64,000 nucleotides of DNA from Novosphingobium profundi (lineage in GTDB: Bacteria > Pseudomonadota > Alphaproteobacteria > Sphingomonadales > Sphingomonadaceae). Each line of letters begins with the position of its first letter. Position 1 is the first letter of the stretch. This document shows positions 36,758 through 44,727 of the stretch, piece after piece. The stretch is from contig NZ_JAIVLF010000007.1 in the NCBI RefSeq assembly GCF_020524485.1, positions 62,001 to 126,000 on the forward strand, given 5' to 3'. The translations under genes were made by a program, and so were the position numbers. The notes beneath the pieces are model-generated. The model made no database searches. It worked only from the letters and a program-made list of their open reading frames with translations, and was not told where the DNA came from.

Positions 36758-37933
36758 TCAGATCGCCTCACCGGCCGCGAACCCGCTCGCCCAGGCCCAC
36801 TGGAAATTGTAGCCGCCCAGCCACCCGGTGACATCGACCGCCTCGCCAATGGCGTAGAGCCCGGGGACCTTGCGCGCCTCCATCGTCTTGGAGGAGAGCC
36901 CGGCGGTGTCGATACCCCCTGCGGTAACTTCCGCCTTGGCAAAGCCTTCCGAGCCGTCCGGAACAAAGGGCCAGCGCGCAAGCTGCGCTTCGGCCTTGTC
37001 CAGCGCCTTGTCGGAGAGGTTGCCCAGTTCTCCCGTCAGCGCCAGCCGTTCGGCCAGTGCCTGAGCAAGACGGTCGGGCAGCGACTCGCCCAGCACCTTG
37101 CGCAAGGCGACCTTGGGCCGCGCGCGCTTGGCGGCCTTGAGCCAGCCGCTCTCCTGTCCCGGCAGGAAGTCGATATGGACCGTATCCCCGCGCTGCCAGT
37201 AGCTGGAAATCTGGAGAATGGCCGGGCCCGAAAGGCCCCGGTGCGTAAACAGCGCCGCTTCGCGAAAGGCAGTCTTGCCGCAGGTCACGACGACTTCGGT
37301 CGCCACGCCCGAAAGCTCGCGGAAGAGCGCCTCGTCGGCCGGAAGCGTCAGCGGCACCAGCGCGGGGCGCGGCTGGACGACCTTGAGGCCGAACTGGCGC
37401 GCCAGATCATAGGCAAAGCCCGTCGCCCCCATCTTGGGGATCGAGGGCCCGCCCGTCGCGATCACGAGCGAAGGGGCCTGTGCCTGGGCCGCGCCATAGC
37501 GCACCGTGTAGCCCTCGTCGCTGCGCTCCACGCTGGCAACGGCATCGCCGCAGTGGACCGTGACATCGCCCCTGGCGCATTCCTCCAGCAGCATCTCGAC
37601 GATCTGCTTCGCGCTGCCATCGCAGAACAGCTGGCCCAGCGTCTTCTCATGCCAGGCGATCCCGTGCGCCTCGACCAAGTCGAGGAAGTCGCGCGGAGTG
37701 AAGCGGCTCAGCGCCGACTTCGCAAAGTGCGTGTTGTTCGAGAGGTAACGCTCTGGAAGCGTGTCGATATTGGTGAAGTTGCAGCGCCCGCCGCCCGAAA
37801 TCAGGATCTTCTTGCCCGGCTTCTCGGCATGGTCGAGGACGAGCACGCGCCGCCCGCGCAAGGCGGCCACGCGCGCGCAGAACAGGCCCGCCGCGCCTGC
37901 CCCCAGGACTATCGCATCGTAGGTATCGCTCAC
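36758..37933 (-). CDS. HI0933-family flavoprotein (YhiN/BaiN-like)
   Basis: A 391-residue FAD-binding oxidoreductase. The N-terminal dinucleotide fold starts with AIVLGAGAAGLFCARVAALRGRRVLVLDH, followed by GKKILISGGGRCNFTNID, the family signature; the C-terminus closes the FAD site with AIGEAVDVTGWLGGYNFQWAW. The family includes RdsA/YhiN and the bile-acid reductase BaiN, but most members have no known substrate. Its ATG overlaps the stop of the upstream flavoprotein gene by 4 bp (ATGA), so the two are made together. It converges with msrA. Confidence 0.85.
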   Translation of the reverse strand: MSDTYDAIVLGAGAAGLFCARVAALRGRRVLVLDHAEKPGKKILISGGGRCNFTNIDTLPERYLSNNTHFAKSALSRFTPRDFLDLVEAHGIAWHEKTLGQLFCDGSAKQIVEMLLEECARGDVTVHCGDAVASVERSDEGYTVRYGAAQAQAPSLVIATGGPSIPKMGATGFAYDLARQFGLKVVQPRPALVPLTLPADEALFRELSGVATEVVVTCGKTAFREAALFTHRGLSGPAILQISSYWQRGDTVHIDFLPGQESGWLKAAKRARPKVALRKVLGESLPDRLAQALAERLALTGELGNLSDKALDKAEAQLARWPFVPDGSEGFAKAEVTAGGIDTAGLSSKTMEARKVPGLYAIGEAVDVTGWLGGYNFQWAWASGFAAGEAI

Positions 37934-39570
37934 GAGGTGGCCGTCTCCGCCGCCCCGACAAGATCGAGCGCCAGCGCCTCGGCGACACGGATGCCATCGA
38001 CCGCGGCCGAGAGGATGCCCCCTGCATAGCCCGCGCCCTCGCCCGCCGGGTAGAGCCCGCGCGTGTTGAGGCTGTTGAAGTCGCGCCCGCGTGTGATTCG
38101 CACGGGCGAAGAGGTGCGCGTCTCGACCCCGGTCAGGACGACATCAGGGTGGTCATAGCCCGGCACCTGGCGCCCGAAGACAGGCAGCGCCTCGCGGATT
38201 GCCTCGATCACGAAATCGGGAAGGCACTCGGCCAGGTCGGTCAGGTGGACACCGGGCTCATAGCTCGGGGTCACGACGCCGAACTCGCGCGACGGCTTTC
38301 CTTCGAGGAAGTCGCCCAGCTTCTGGCCCGGCGCCTTGTAGTTCGAGCCCCCGGCCTTGAACGCCAGCTCTTCCAGACGGCGCTGGAGCGCCACGCCCGC
38401 CAGCACGTCGCCGGGGAAGTCCCGCTCGGGGCTGATGTCGACGACGAGGCCCGAGTTCGCGTTGAACTCCGCGCGCGAGTACTGGCTCATGCCGTTGGTG
38501 ACGACGCGCCCCTCTTCCGAGGTCGCCGCCACCACGCGCCCGCCCGGGCACATGCAGAACGAGTAGACGGTGCGCCCGTTCGAGCACTTGTGCGAGAGCG
38601 CGTAGGCCGCCGCGCCCAGGATCTTGTTGCCCGCGTTGGGCCCATAGCGCGCGGTGTCGATCCAGCCTTGCGGGTGCTCGATGCGCACACCGATCGCAAA
38701 GGGCTTGGCCTCCACGTGAACACCCGCCTTGTAGAGCACCTCGAAGGTGTCGCGCGCGGAGTGGCCGACCGCCAGGATCACGTGGCTCGCGGGAAGGAAC
38801 TCGCCCGTGGAGAGATGCAGGCCACAGATCTTCTGGACGCCGTCCTGTCCGGTTTCCAGTTCGAAATCATCGACCCGCGTGCTGAAGCGGTATTCGCCGC
38901 CCAGCTTCTCGATCGTCTCGCGCATCGACATCACCATGGTGACGAGGCGGAAGGTGCCGATATGGGGGTGGGCCTCGGTGAGAATATCCTCAGGCGCGCC
39001 CGCCTTCACGAACTCGGTCAGGACCTTGCGGCCCAGGTGGCGCGAATCCTTGATGCGCGAATAGAGCTTGCCGTCCGAGAAGGTGCCCGCGCCGCCCTCG
39101 CCGTACTGGACGTTGCTTTCGGGATCGAGGACAGACTTGCGCCACAGCCCCCAGGTGTCCTTGGTGCGCTCGCGCACGGCCTTGCCGCGCTCGACGATGA
39201 TCGGCTTGAAGCCCATCTGCGCGAGGATCAGCCCGGCAAGCAGGCCGCACGGGCCCGCCCCGATCACCACCGGGCGGGGCCCGGAATAATCGGCCGGGGC
39301 CTTGGTCACGAACGTGTAGCTGGTGTCGGGCGTCCTGCGCACATGCGGATCGTCGGCAAAGCGCTCGAGGATAGCCGCCTCGTCGGCCAGTTGCAGGTCG
39401 AGAGTGTAGATGAGCTTGATGGCGTTCTTGCGGCGCGCGTCGTTGCCGCGCCGCGCAATGGCGAGGCGCTGGAGTTCGCCCGCAGACAGGCCAAGGCGCG
39501 CGATGACGGCTGCCTCGAGGTCCTCGCTCGCATGGTCGAGCGGCAGGGCAAGGTCGGAAAGTCGGATCAT
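37930..39570 (-). CDS. Uncharacterised FAD-dependent dehydrogenase (COG2509 type)
   Basis: A 546-residue flavoprotein. After an N-terminal alpha/beta lead (SDLALPLDHASEDLEAAVIARLG) comes the FAD fold PVVIGAGPCGLLAGLILAQMG and the YGEGGAGTFSDGKLYSRI motif typical of this conserved but uncharacterised family; the C-terminus has GLYPAGEGAGYAGGILSAAVDG. The usual family start is at the MIRLSDLALPL Met (39570); a start 12 codons earlier is possible but lacks a ribosome site. The 4-bp overlap with the HI0933-type flavoprotein suggests the two enzymes act on related substrates or in one repair pathway (inference). Confidence 0.83.
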   Translation of the reverse strand: MIRLSDLALPLDHASEDLEAAVIARLGLSAGELQRLAIARRGNDARRKNAIKLIYTLDLQLADEAAILERFADDPHVRRTPDTSYTFVTKAPADYSGPRPVVIGAGPCGLLAGLILAQMGFKPIIVERGKAVRERTKDTWGLWRKSVLDPESNVQYGEGGAGTFSDGKLYSRIKDSRHLGRKVLTEFVKAGAPEDILTEAHPHIGTFRLVTMVMSMRETIEKLGGEYRFSTRVDDFELETGQDGVQKICGLHLSTGEFLPASHVILAVGHSARDTFEVLYKAGVHVEAKPFAIGVRIEHPQGWIDTARYGPNAGNKILGAAAYALSHKCSNGRTVYSFCMCPGGRVVAATSEEGRVVTNGMSQYSRAEFNANSGLVVDISPERDFPGDVLAGVALQRRLEELAFKAGGSNYKAPGQKLGDFLEGKPSREFGVVTPSYEPGVHLTDLAECLPDFVIEAIREALPVFGRQVPGYDHPDVVLTGVETRTSSPVRITRGRDFNSLNTRGLYPAGEGAGYAGGILSAAVDGIRVAEALALDLVGAAETATS

Positions 39571-39744
39571 GGCCGCGCCATAGACGCCTTTGCGCGCGGG
39601 TGCCATCGCAAGATTGCCTATGTACCGGCGCGGGAAGGCAGGCGGGCGCCTCGTGCGGGAGAAGACTCAGGGCAGGACATTGCGTCCCCTTTCGAGAGCG
39701 TGCGTCATGGGATAAGGCCCGAACCCAGCCAAGGAGGTACGATC

Positions 39745-40074
39745 ATGTTCATCGCGATGAACCGTTTCCAGGTGCTGCGGGGCGAGGAAGAGGCCTTCGA
39801 AGCGCTCTGGACAAACCGCAAGACCTATCTCGACGAAGTGCCTGGATTTGAGGGCTTTCACATGCTGCGCGGCGAAGCGGCGGACGATCACACGCTCTAT
39901 GCCTCGCACACATTGTGGCGCAGCCGCGCCGATTTCGAGGCGTGGACCAAGAGCGAAGCCTTCCGCAAGGCGCATTCGCAGGCCTCGGAAAGCAAGCCCA
40001 AGTACCTGGGGCCGCCCCGTTTCGAAGGCTTCGAGACGTTCCTGGCCGTGCCGGCCGGAGGCGAAGGCGCATGA
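39745..40074 (+). CDS. Antibiotic-biosynthesis-monooxygenase-fold protein, HmoA/IsdG-like
   Basis: A 109-residue single-domain ABM protein. The fold is visible in MFIAMNRFQVLRGEEEAFEALWTNR, FEGFHMLRG and SHTLWRSRADFEAWTKSEAFRKAH, a pattern shared with small heme-degrading monooxygenases (IsdG/HmoA), where the conserved His in the last helix ligates heme (the KAH here). A near-perfect AAGGAGGT precedes the ATG at 39745. The stop overlaps the start of a truncated hemoglobin gene, so a heme- or oxygen-related role fits. Heme degradation is not proven by sequence alone. Confidence 0.75.
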   Translation: MFIAMNRFQVLRGEEEAFEALWTNRKTYLDEVPGFEGFHMLRGEAADDHTLYASHTLWRSRADFEAWTKSEAFRKAHSQASESKPKYLGPPRFEGFETFLAVPAGGEGA

Positions 40075-40484
40075 GCGAGGAGACCGCAGGCCAAGACCAG
40101 CCGATCATCGAGCGTATCGGCGGCAAGGCGGTCATCGACCGGCTGGTCGTGCGCTTCTACGAGCGCATGGACACGCTGGAGGAGGCGCAGCCCTTGCGCG
40201 CACTGCACCCGGCCGATCTCACCTACACGACCCTCATGCTCCAGAACTACCTCACCGAATGGCTGGGGGGACCGCCCCTCTATTCGAGCGAGAAGGGCCA
40301 TCCCCGCATGCGCATGCGGCATATGAAAGTGCCGATCGGCAATTCCGCGCGCGACCAGTGGATGCTGTGCATGAACGGTGCGCTTGACGAATGTATCTCC
40401 GACGCGCCCGCCCGCGAGGCCATCCGCAACGCCATGGCCAAGCTCGCCGACTGGATGCGCAACACCGAGGACACCCCGGCCTGA
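40071..40484 (+). CDS. Group II truncated hemoglobin
   Basis: A 137-residue globin of the two-over-two type. The segment HPRMRMRHMKVPIG contains the proximal heme ligand His84, and Trp97 in ARDQWMLCM is the G8 tryptophan that marks group II. The N-terminus IIERIGGKAVIDRLVVRFYERM is the usual helix A/B. Such proteins bind oxygen or nitric oxide and protect against nitrosative stress. It is coupled by an ATGA overlap to the ABM-fold gene upstream. The stop is 90 bp before the double TetR gene. Confidence 0.88.
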   Translation: MSEETAGQDQPIIERIGGKAVIDRLVVRFYERMDTLEEAQPLRALHPADLTYTTLMLQNYLTEWLGGPPLYSSEKGHPRMRMRHMKVPIGNSARDQWMLCMNGALDECISDAPAREAIRNAMAKLADWMRNTEDTPA

Positions 40485-40522
40485 GAGCGCCAGAGAAGCT
40501 TTTGTTAACAGTTAGGACTATC

Positions 40523-40574
40523 TGCAAATAAGACTTGCCAATTGCCGTACAAATTCGGCAGAAAATGATTTGCA
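40523..40574. promoter_or_regulatory. Nested inverted repeats upstream of the double TetR gene
   Basis: An outer pair TGCAAAT (40523-40529)/ATTTGCA (40568-40574) encloses an inner pair TGCCG (40543-40547)/CGGCA (40556-40560) in an AT-rich stretch that ends right before the ATG. Placement suggests an operator for self-control of the regulator; a direct link is inference. Confidence 0.5.
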
Positions 40575-41792
40575 ATGGCAACCCTGGCACTCTCCCCCCA
40601 CCCCACGCAGGACCGCCTGATCACGGCTGTCCTGAACCAATGGCAGATTGAAGGCTCCGCGGGCATCTCGGCCCGCCGCCTCGCCGCGCTTGCCGATGTG
40701 CCGGTCTCCTCGATCTACCATCATTTTGATTCGCTTGAAGAATTACAGGTCTGCGCGCAGCAGCGCGCACGCCATGAGGCCGAGAACTGGTGCGCCGCAC
40801 TGCTCGAGGCGATCGGCGATTTTCCCGCCAGCCCCGAAGCGTTCGGCGGCTTTTTCGCGCATGTGATCGACGCCTGGTGCGAAACGCAGCGCCATCTCGC
40901 CTTTGCCTGGCGCGAATGCGATTCCGTCCCCGATACCGAAGACCTCATTCATGGTGAGGCCCAGGCCTGGCAGCGGCTCTGGTACAAGTTCTGGCGCGAG
41001 GCCTGCGCCCACTTCCAGGTGGCTCACGGCCACGTGATCACCAAGCGCATCTTCGATACCGAGAGCATGTTTCACCTGATGCGCTGGCACCGCGCCATTG
41101 ACCAGGCCGCGCTGGGCGAACTGGCGCGTACGCTGGGCAGCTGGCTCGCGGGCACTCCGCCACCGCCGACCCCCTGGCGTGACCATACCCGTGCGCTCGC
41201 CTTGGAGACGATGCCCGCGCTTCCCGAGCGTGACGAGACGGCCCGGCGCATCGTCGTGGCCGCGCAGCAGGTCCTGGCCGAGGGAGGGAGCCCCCACCTC
41301 ACCCACCGCCGCGTGGCCCGCCGCGCCGAGTTGACGCTGGGCACGGTATCCCACAAGTTCCCGACCAAGTCGGAACTGCTGGGAGCCGCCTTTGAAGGCG
41401 CCTACAGCGCAATGGTCGACAAGCTCGACCCGCGAAGCTTCGCCTCTGCTGATCTCGACGCCGTGATCCACGCAATGGCCGACAACATCTCCAGCGCCAC
41501 GCGCGAGAGAGCGCGCAACGAGCTGTTCCTCGCAGTTGCCCGCGACCCGGCCCTGTCCCATTTCGGCCGTCAGTTGCGCTACTTGCGTGGCCGCACCGGC
41601 CGCGGCCTGCTGCAATCGCTGGTGGGCACCCAGCGCACGATAACCGCAACCGAAGGCGCGCTGTTCTCCGACTTCACGCTAGGCCAGGTTCGCCGTCACG
41701 CGCTGTTCCCGTCCTACGACACCTGCGACCAGATCCGCGCCGAGTTCGTCGATCTCCTCGCTCTTTTCGAGCGCCCCTCCCCCGACGCCTGA
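40575..41792 (+). CDS. Tandem TetR-type regulator (two TetR units in one chain)
   Basis: A 405-residue protein with two TetR-family helix-turn-helix domains: residues about 10-60 (ISARRLAALADVPVSSIYHHFDSLEEL) and about 224-275 (LTHRRVARRAELTLGTVSHKFPTKSELLG). Each is followed by a helical ligand-domain-like region of about 150 and 130 residues. Typical TetR proteins are about 200 residues and act as dimers, so this looks like a covalently fused dimer whose halves have diverged. It lies 5' of the siderophore receptor operon in the same direction and could control it or itself; the target is not known. ATG 40575 directly follows the nested repeats. Confidence 0.8.
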   Translation: MATLALSPHPTQDRLITAVLNQWQIEGSAGISARRLAALADVPVSSIYHHFDSLEELQVCAQQRARHEAENWCAALLEAIGDFPASPEAFGGFFAHVIDAWCETQRHLAFAWRECDSVPDTEDLIHGEAQAWQRLWYKFWREACAHFQVAHGHVITKRIFDTESMFHLMRWHRAIDQAALGELARTLGSWLAGTPPPPTPWRDHTRALALETMPALPERDETARRIVVAAQQVLAEGGSPHLTHRRVARRAELTLGTVSHKFPTKSELLGAAFEGAYSAMVDKLDPRSFASADLDAVIHAMADNISSATRERARNELFLAVARDPALSHFGRQLRYLRGRTGRGLLQSLVGTQRTITATEGALFSDFTLGQVRRHALFPSYDTCDQIRAEFVDLLALFERPSPDA

Positions 41793-41971
41793 CGGCGTTT
41801 CCGCGCGCCCGATCCACCGCCCCGCGCCGACATGCACCGGCCCCGAACGGCTGCCGGTCTTGCGCCTTCGACACGGGTGCATCCGCGCCTGAGCGCCCCC
41901 CATCCCGAACCGCCATGTCCGGCACGGCTTGACAGTGAGCCAGCGCGTGCTAATTCGCGGCAATAAAGTTA

Positions 41972-41991
41972 ATGCAACTCATTCTCATTAT
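41972..41991 (+). promoter_or_regulatory. Fur-box-like iron operator
   Basis: The 20 bp ATGCAACTCATTCTCATTAT contains the CATTCTCATTA half typical of Fur boxes before alpha-proteobacterial TonB receptors. It ends just before AAGGA and the receptor ATG, so binding would block transcription when iron is plentiful. Confidence 0.65.
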
Positions 41992-42004
41992 AAGGACTCG
42001 AGCA

Positions 42005-44164
42005 ATGGCCGCGATGCGTGGGGCACATCTGTTGAAGGAATCTGCAAAGGAGGTGCGTCGCTGCGGCCGGTCACCGCTTCTGCGCAGCTGCGCCTTCGGC
42101 GCGCTTGCCACCTTTGCCGCCCTCAGCGCGACGAGCGCCCGGGCCGAGAATGCCGACGCCGACGCCGCCCCTGGCGACAGGATCATCGTGACAGGCGCCG
42201 TCCAAGACGACTACACGGTGGACGACCAGTCGACCTCGACCCGCCTCGATCTTTCGCTGCGCGAGACCCCGCAGGCGACCACGGTCGTCTCGCGCGCGCA
42301 GATCGAGGACTTCAACCTCGACACGATCAACGATGTCCTGCTGATGACCCCAGGCGTGAACGTCGAACGCGCCGAGACGACGCGCACCTATTACAACGCG
42401 CGCGGCTTCGACATCATCAACTTCCAGTACGACGGCGTGGGCCAGCCGCTGCCCTCCGGCCTTCAGATCGGCGCGGTTGACACCGCCACCTTCGAGCGCG
42501 TCGAGGTCGTGCGCGGCTCGAGCGGCCTGACTTCGCTGACAGGCAACCCGTCGGCCGCGGTCAACTACGTGCGCAAGCGTGCGCGCCGCGAGACCGGCGG
42601 CCATGCGAGCCTCGCCTACGCCCGCTTCGACCGCGTGCGCGGCGATGTCGACGTGAACATGGCCCTGACCGAGGACGGCGGCGTGCGCGCGCGCTTCGTG
42701 GGCGCCTACGAGGACGGCGAGAGCCATCTCGATTTCTACCACGATTCGCGCCTGACGCTCTACGGCACGCTCTCGGCCGATTTGGGGCCCCGCACGGTCG
42801 CCACCGTCGGTTACGGCTGGCAGGAGAACGATCCGACCGGCGTGACCTGGGGCGGCGTTCCCTTCCTCGATGCGAACGGCGACATGCTTGAATACGACCG
42901 CTCGATCACCACGGCCCAGCCCTGGTCCAGCTGGCATTCGATCAGCCGCGACCTGTTCGGCGACATCACCCACGACTTCGGCAATGGCTGGGAGGGCAAG
43001 GTTTCTGTCTTCCGCCGCGTGCGCACGATGGAGGCGGAACTCTTCTACCTCTACGGCGCGCAGGACGAGGACGGCAACGGCCTCTACTCCTGGCCGGGCG
43101 CCTACATCGACCGTCACACCCAGACCACGTTCGACGCGCACCTGACGGGCAACTTCACCCTGTTCGGGCGCAGCCACGACCTGGTTCTGGGCGCGAACTA
43201 CGGCGAGGCGCACCTGCGCGAGGACGAGGCCGATGCGCCCGCCCAGACGAACCTTCCGCTCACTCCCGACGAAGCCTTCGGCGGCACTTTCGCGCGGCCC
43301 GACTTCGGCGAGTACAGCCTCCAGGCCGCCTACACGACCAAGACGTACGGCGGGTACGGTACGCTGCGTCTCTCGCTGGCCGATCCGGTCCACCTGCTCC
43401 TGGGCGGCAACGTCACACGCACCGAGCGCGAGGGCCAGTCCTACGGCACGCCCAACTACTTCGCCAAGACGCGCTTTCTGCCTTTCGCTGGCCTGACGGT
43501 CGATCTCACCGGCTCGCTCAGCGCCTATGCGAGCTACGCGACGATCTTCAACCCGCAGATCAACATGCGTCGCGACGGCTCGGTCCTCGACCCCCTCGAG
43601 GGCAAGACCTACGAGGCCGGGATCAAGGGCGAATGGCTCGACGGGCGCCTCAACGCCGCCATCGCCGTCTTCAAGACCGACCAGCAGAACGTGGCCGAGG
43701 CAACCGGCGAGCTCGTCGAGAACTCGGTCCAGAACGCCTATATCCAGGTCGACAATTCCTCGCGCGGGGTCGAGTTCGACGTCTCGGGCGAACTCCTGCC
43801 GGGTCTCCAGCTCACCGGCGGCTATGCCTATGTCGATATCGAGGACAAGGACGGGATCGACGCGCGCACCTTCATCCCGCGCCACACCGTGCGTCTCAGC
43901 ACGGTCTACACTCCGCCCGTGCTCGAAGCGCTGCGCCTGGGCGGTTCGGTGCGCTACCAGAGCCGCATCACCAACGATGGCGTGGTCCAGGACGAATACG
44001 CGGTGGTCGACCTGATGGCGCGCTACCAGTTGACCCGCAATATCTCGCTCGGGTTCAACCTCGATAACCTCACCAACGCCAAGTACTGGCAGAGCATCCA
44101 GTTTGCGCAGGGCCTCTACGACGCGCCGCGCACCTGGCGTGGCACGCTTGGCGTCAGCTTCTGA
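42005..44164 (+). CDS. TonB-dependent siderophore receptor
   Basis: A 719-residue outer-membrane receptor. A long signal peptide ends near ATSARA; the plug domain starts with DRIIVTGA and has the ETPQATTVVSRAQIEDFNLDTINDVLLMTPGV pattern of ferric-siderophore receptors, with ERVEVVRGSSGLTSL before the barrel. The chain ends in the aromatic GTLGVSF, as outer-membrane barrels do. I start at ATG 42005, 8 bp after AAGGA; an ATG at 41972 lies within the Fur-like box and is rejected. Followed with 1-bp overlap by a membrane protein and then a PepSY protein, a standard iron-uptake set. The specific siderophore is unknown. Confidence 0.9.
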   Translation: MAAMRGAHLLKESAKEVRRCGRSPLLRSCAFGALATFAALSATSARAENADADAAPGDRIIVTGAVQDDYTVDDQSTSTRLDLSLRETPQATTVVSRAQIEDFNLDTINDVLLMTPGVNVERAETTRTYYNARGFDIINFQYDGVGQPLPSGLQIGAVDTATFERVEVVRGSSGLTSLTGNPSAAVNYVRKRARRETGGHASLAYARFDRVRGDVDVNMALTEDGGVRARFVGAYEDGESHLDFYHDSRLTLYGTLSADLGPRTVATVGYGWQENDPTGVTWGGVPFLDANGDMLEYDRSITTAQPWSSWHSISRDLFGDITHDFGNGWEGKVSVFRRVRTMEAELFYLYGAQDEDGNGLYSWPGAYIDRHTQTTFDAHLTGNFTLFGRSHDLVLGANYGEAHLREDEADAPAQTNLPLTPDEAFGGTFARPDFGEYSLQAAYTTKTYGGYGTLRLSLADPVHLLLGGNVTRTEREGQSYGTPNYFAKTRFLPFAGLTVDLTGSLSAYASYATIFNPQINMRRDGSVLDPLEGKTYEAGIKGEWLDGRLNAAIAVFKTDQQNVAEATGELVENSVQNAYIQVDNSSRGVEFDVSGELLPGLQLTGGYAYVDIEDKDGIDARTFIPRHTVRLSTVYTPPVLEALRLGGSVRYQSRITNDGVVQDEYAVVDLMARYQLTRNISLGFNLDNLTNAKYWQSIQFAQGLYDAPRTWRGTLGVSF

Positions 44165-44727
44165 TGGCCTCGGCGTTTCTCCTGTCGACCGGCTTCGTGC
44201 TCTCTGCGGGAGGCCCTGTCCTCCTGCGGATGGGCTGGAACGGCCCGCGCCCTGCGGTCGCGCTGGGCTGGGCGGCGCTGGGCTTTGCGCTGGTCCTGAC
44301 GCTGACGGCAGGCGGCGCCTGGGGCCTTGCGGTGGGGGCGACACTGGCCTCTCTGGTCGCGCTTGGTCTTCTTGCCGTGGCGGCCCTGCGCAGCCCGGCT
44401 CCGGCCCGCGCCCGGGCGCCGCGCGAACCCGCAGCGCGCCGCGCGCCGCGCCCAAGCCTGCCGGATATCGCGCGGCGCACCGGCATCTTCCTCATCGTCG
44501 CCCTTGCCGATCTTGTCGCCTCGCTGGCGTTTGGCTGGGGCGCACAGCGCCTGGCCTGGCTGTCGGGCATGGCCGAGGCCGACGCCCTGATCGTGGGCCT
44601 GTTCGCCCTGCCGCTGTGCTGGGCGCTTCTGGCAAGCTGGCAATTGACCCGCATTCGCATCACCGACATGCTCCTGGCCGCACTTGGTGTGGCCATCGCC
44701 GGAGGACTTCCATGGCTGACGCTGTAA
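44164..44727 (+). CDS. Membrane protein of the siderophore receptor operon
   Basis: A 187-residue, very hydrophobic protein with about five to six membrane segments and an Arg/Pro/Ala-rich loop near residues 78-98. I do not recognise a named family, but small membrane proteins of this kind commonly lie between a TonB siderophore receptor and a PepSY protein. The ATG shares one base with the receptor stop (TGATG), and the end overlaps the PepSY gene by 16 bp, so it is certainly co-translated. The role may be in energy coupling or reduction of the iron complex at the inner membrane (inference). Confidence 0.68.
   Translation: MASAFLLSTGFVLSAGGPVLLRMGWNGPRPAVALGWAALGFALVLTLTAGGAWGLAVGATLASLVALGLLAVAALRSPAPARARAPREPAARRAPRPSLPDIARRTGIFLIVALADLVASLAFGWGAQRLAWLSGMAEADALIVGLFALPLCWALLASWQLTRIRITDMLLAALGVAIAGGLPWLTL

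Noticed and set aside
41972..42004. Earlier start of the siderophore receptor at ATG 41972
   Set aside because: It lies inside the Fur-like box, has no ribosome site, and the peptide it would add precedes a normal signal sequence.
42071..44455. Long minus-strand frame opposite the siderophore receptor
   Set aside because: No recognisable domain, composition of a GC-rich shadow, and the plus strand encodes a clear TonB receptor.
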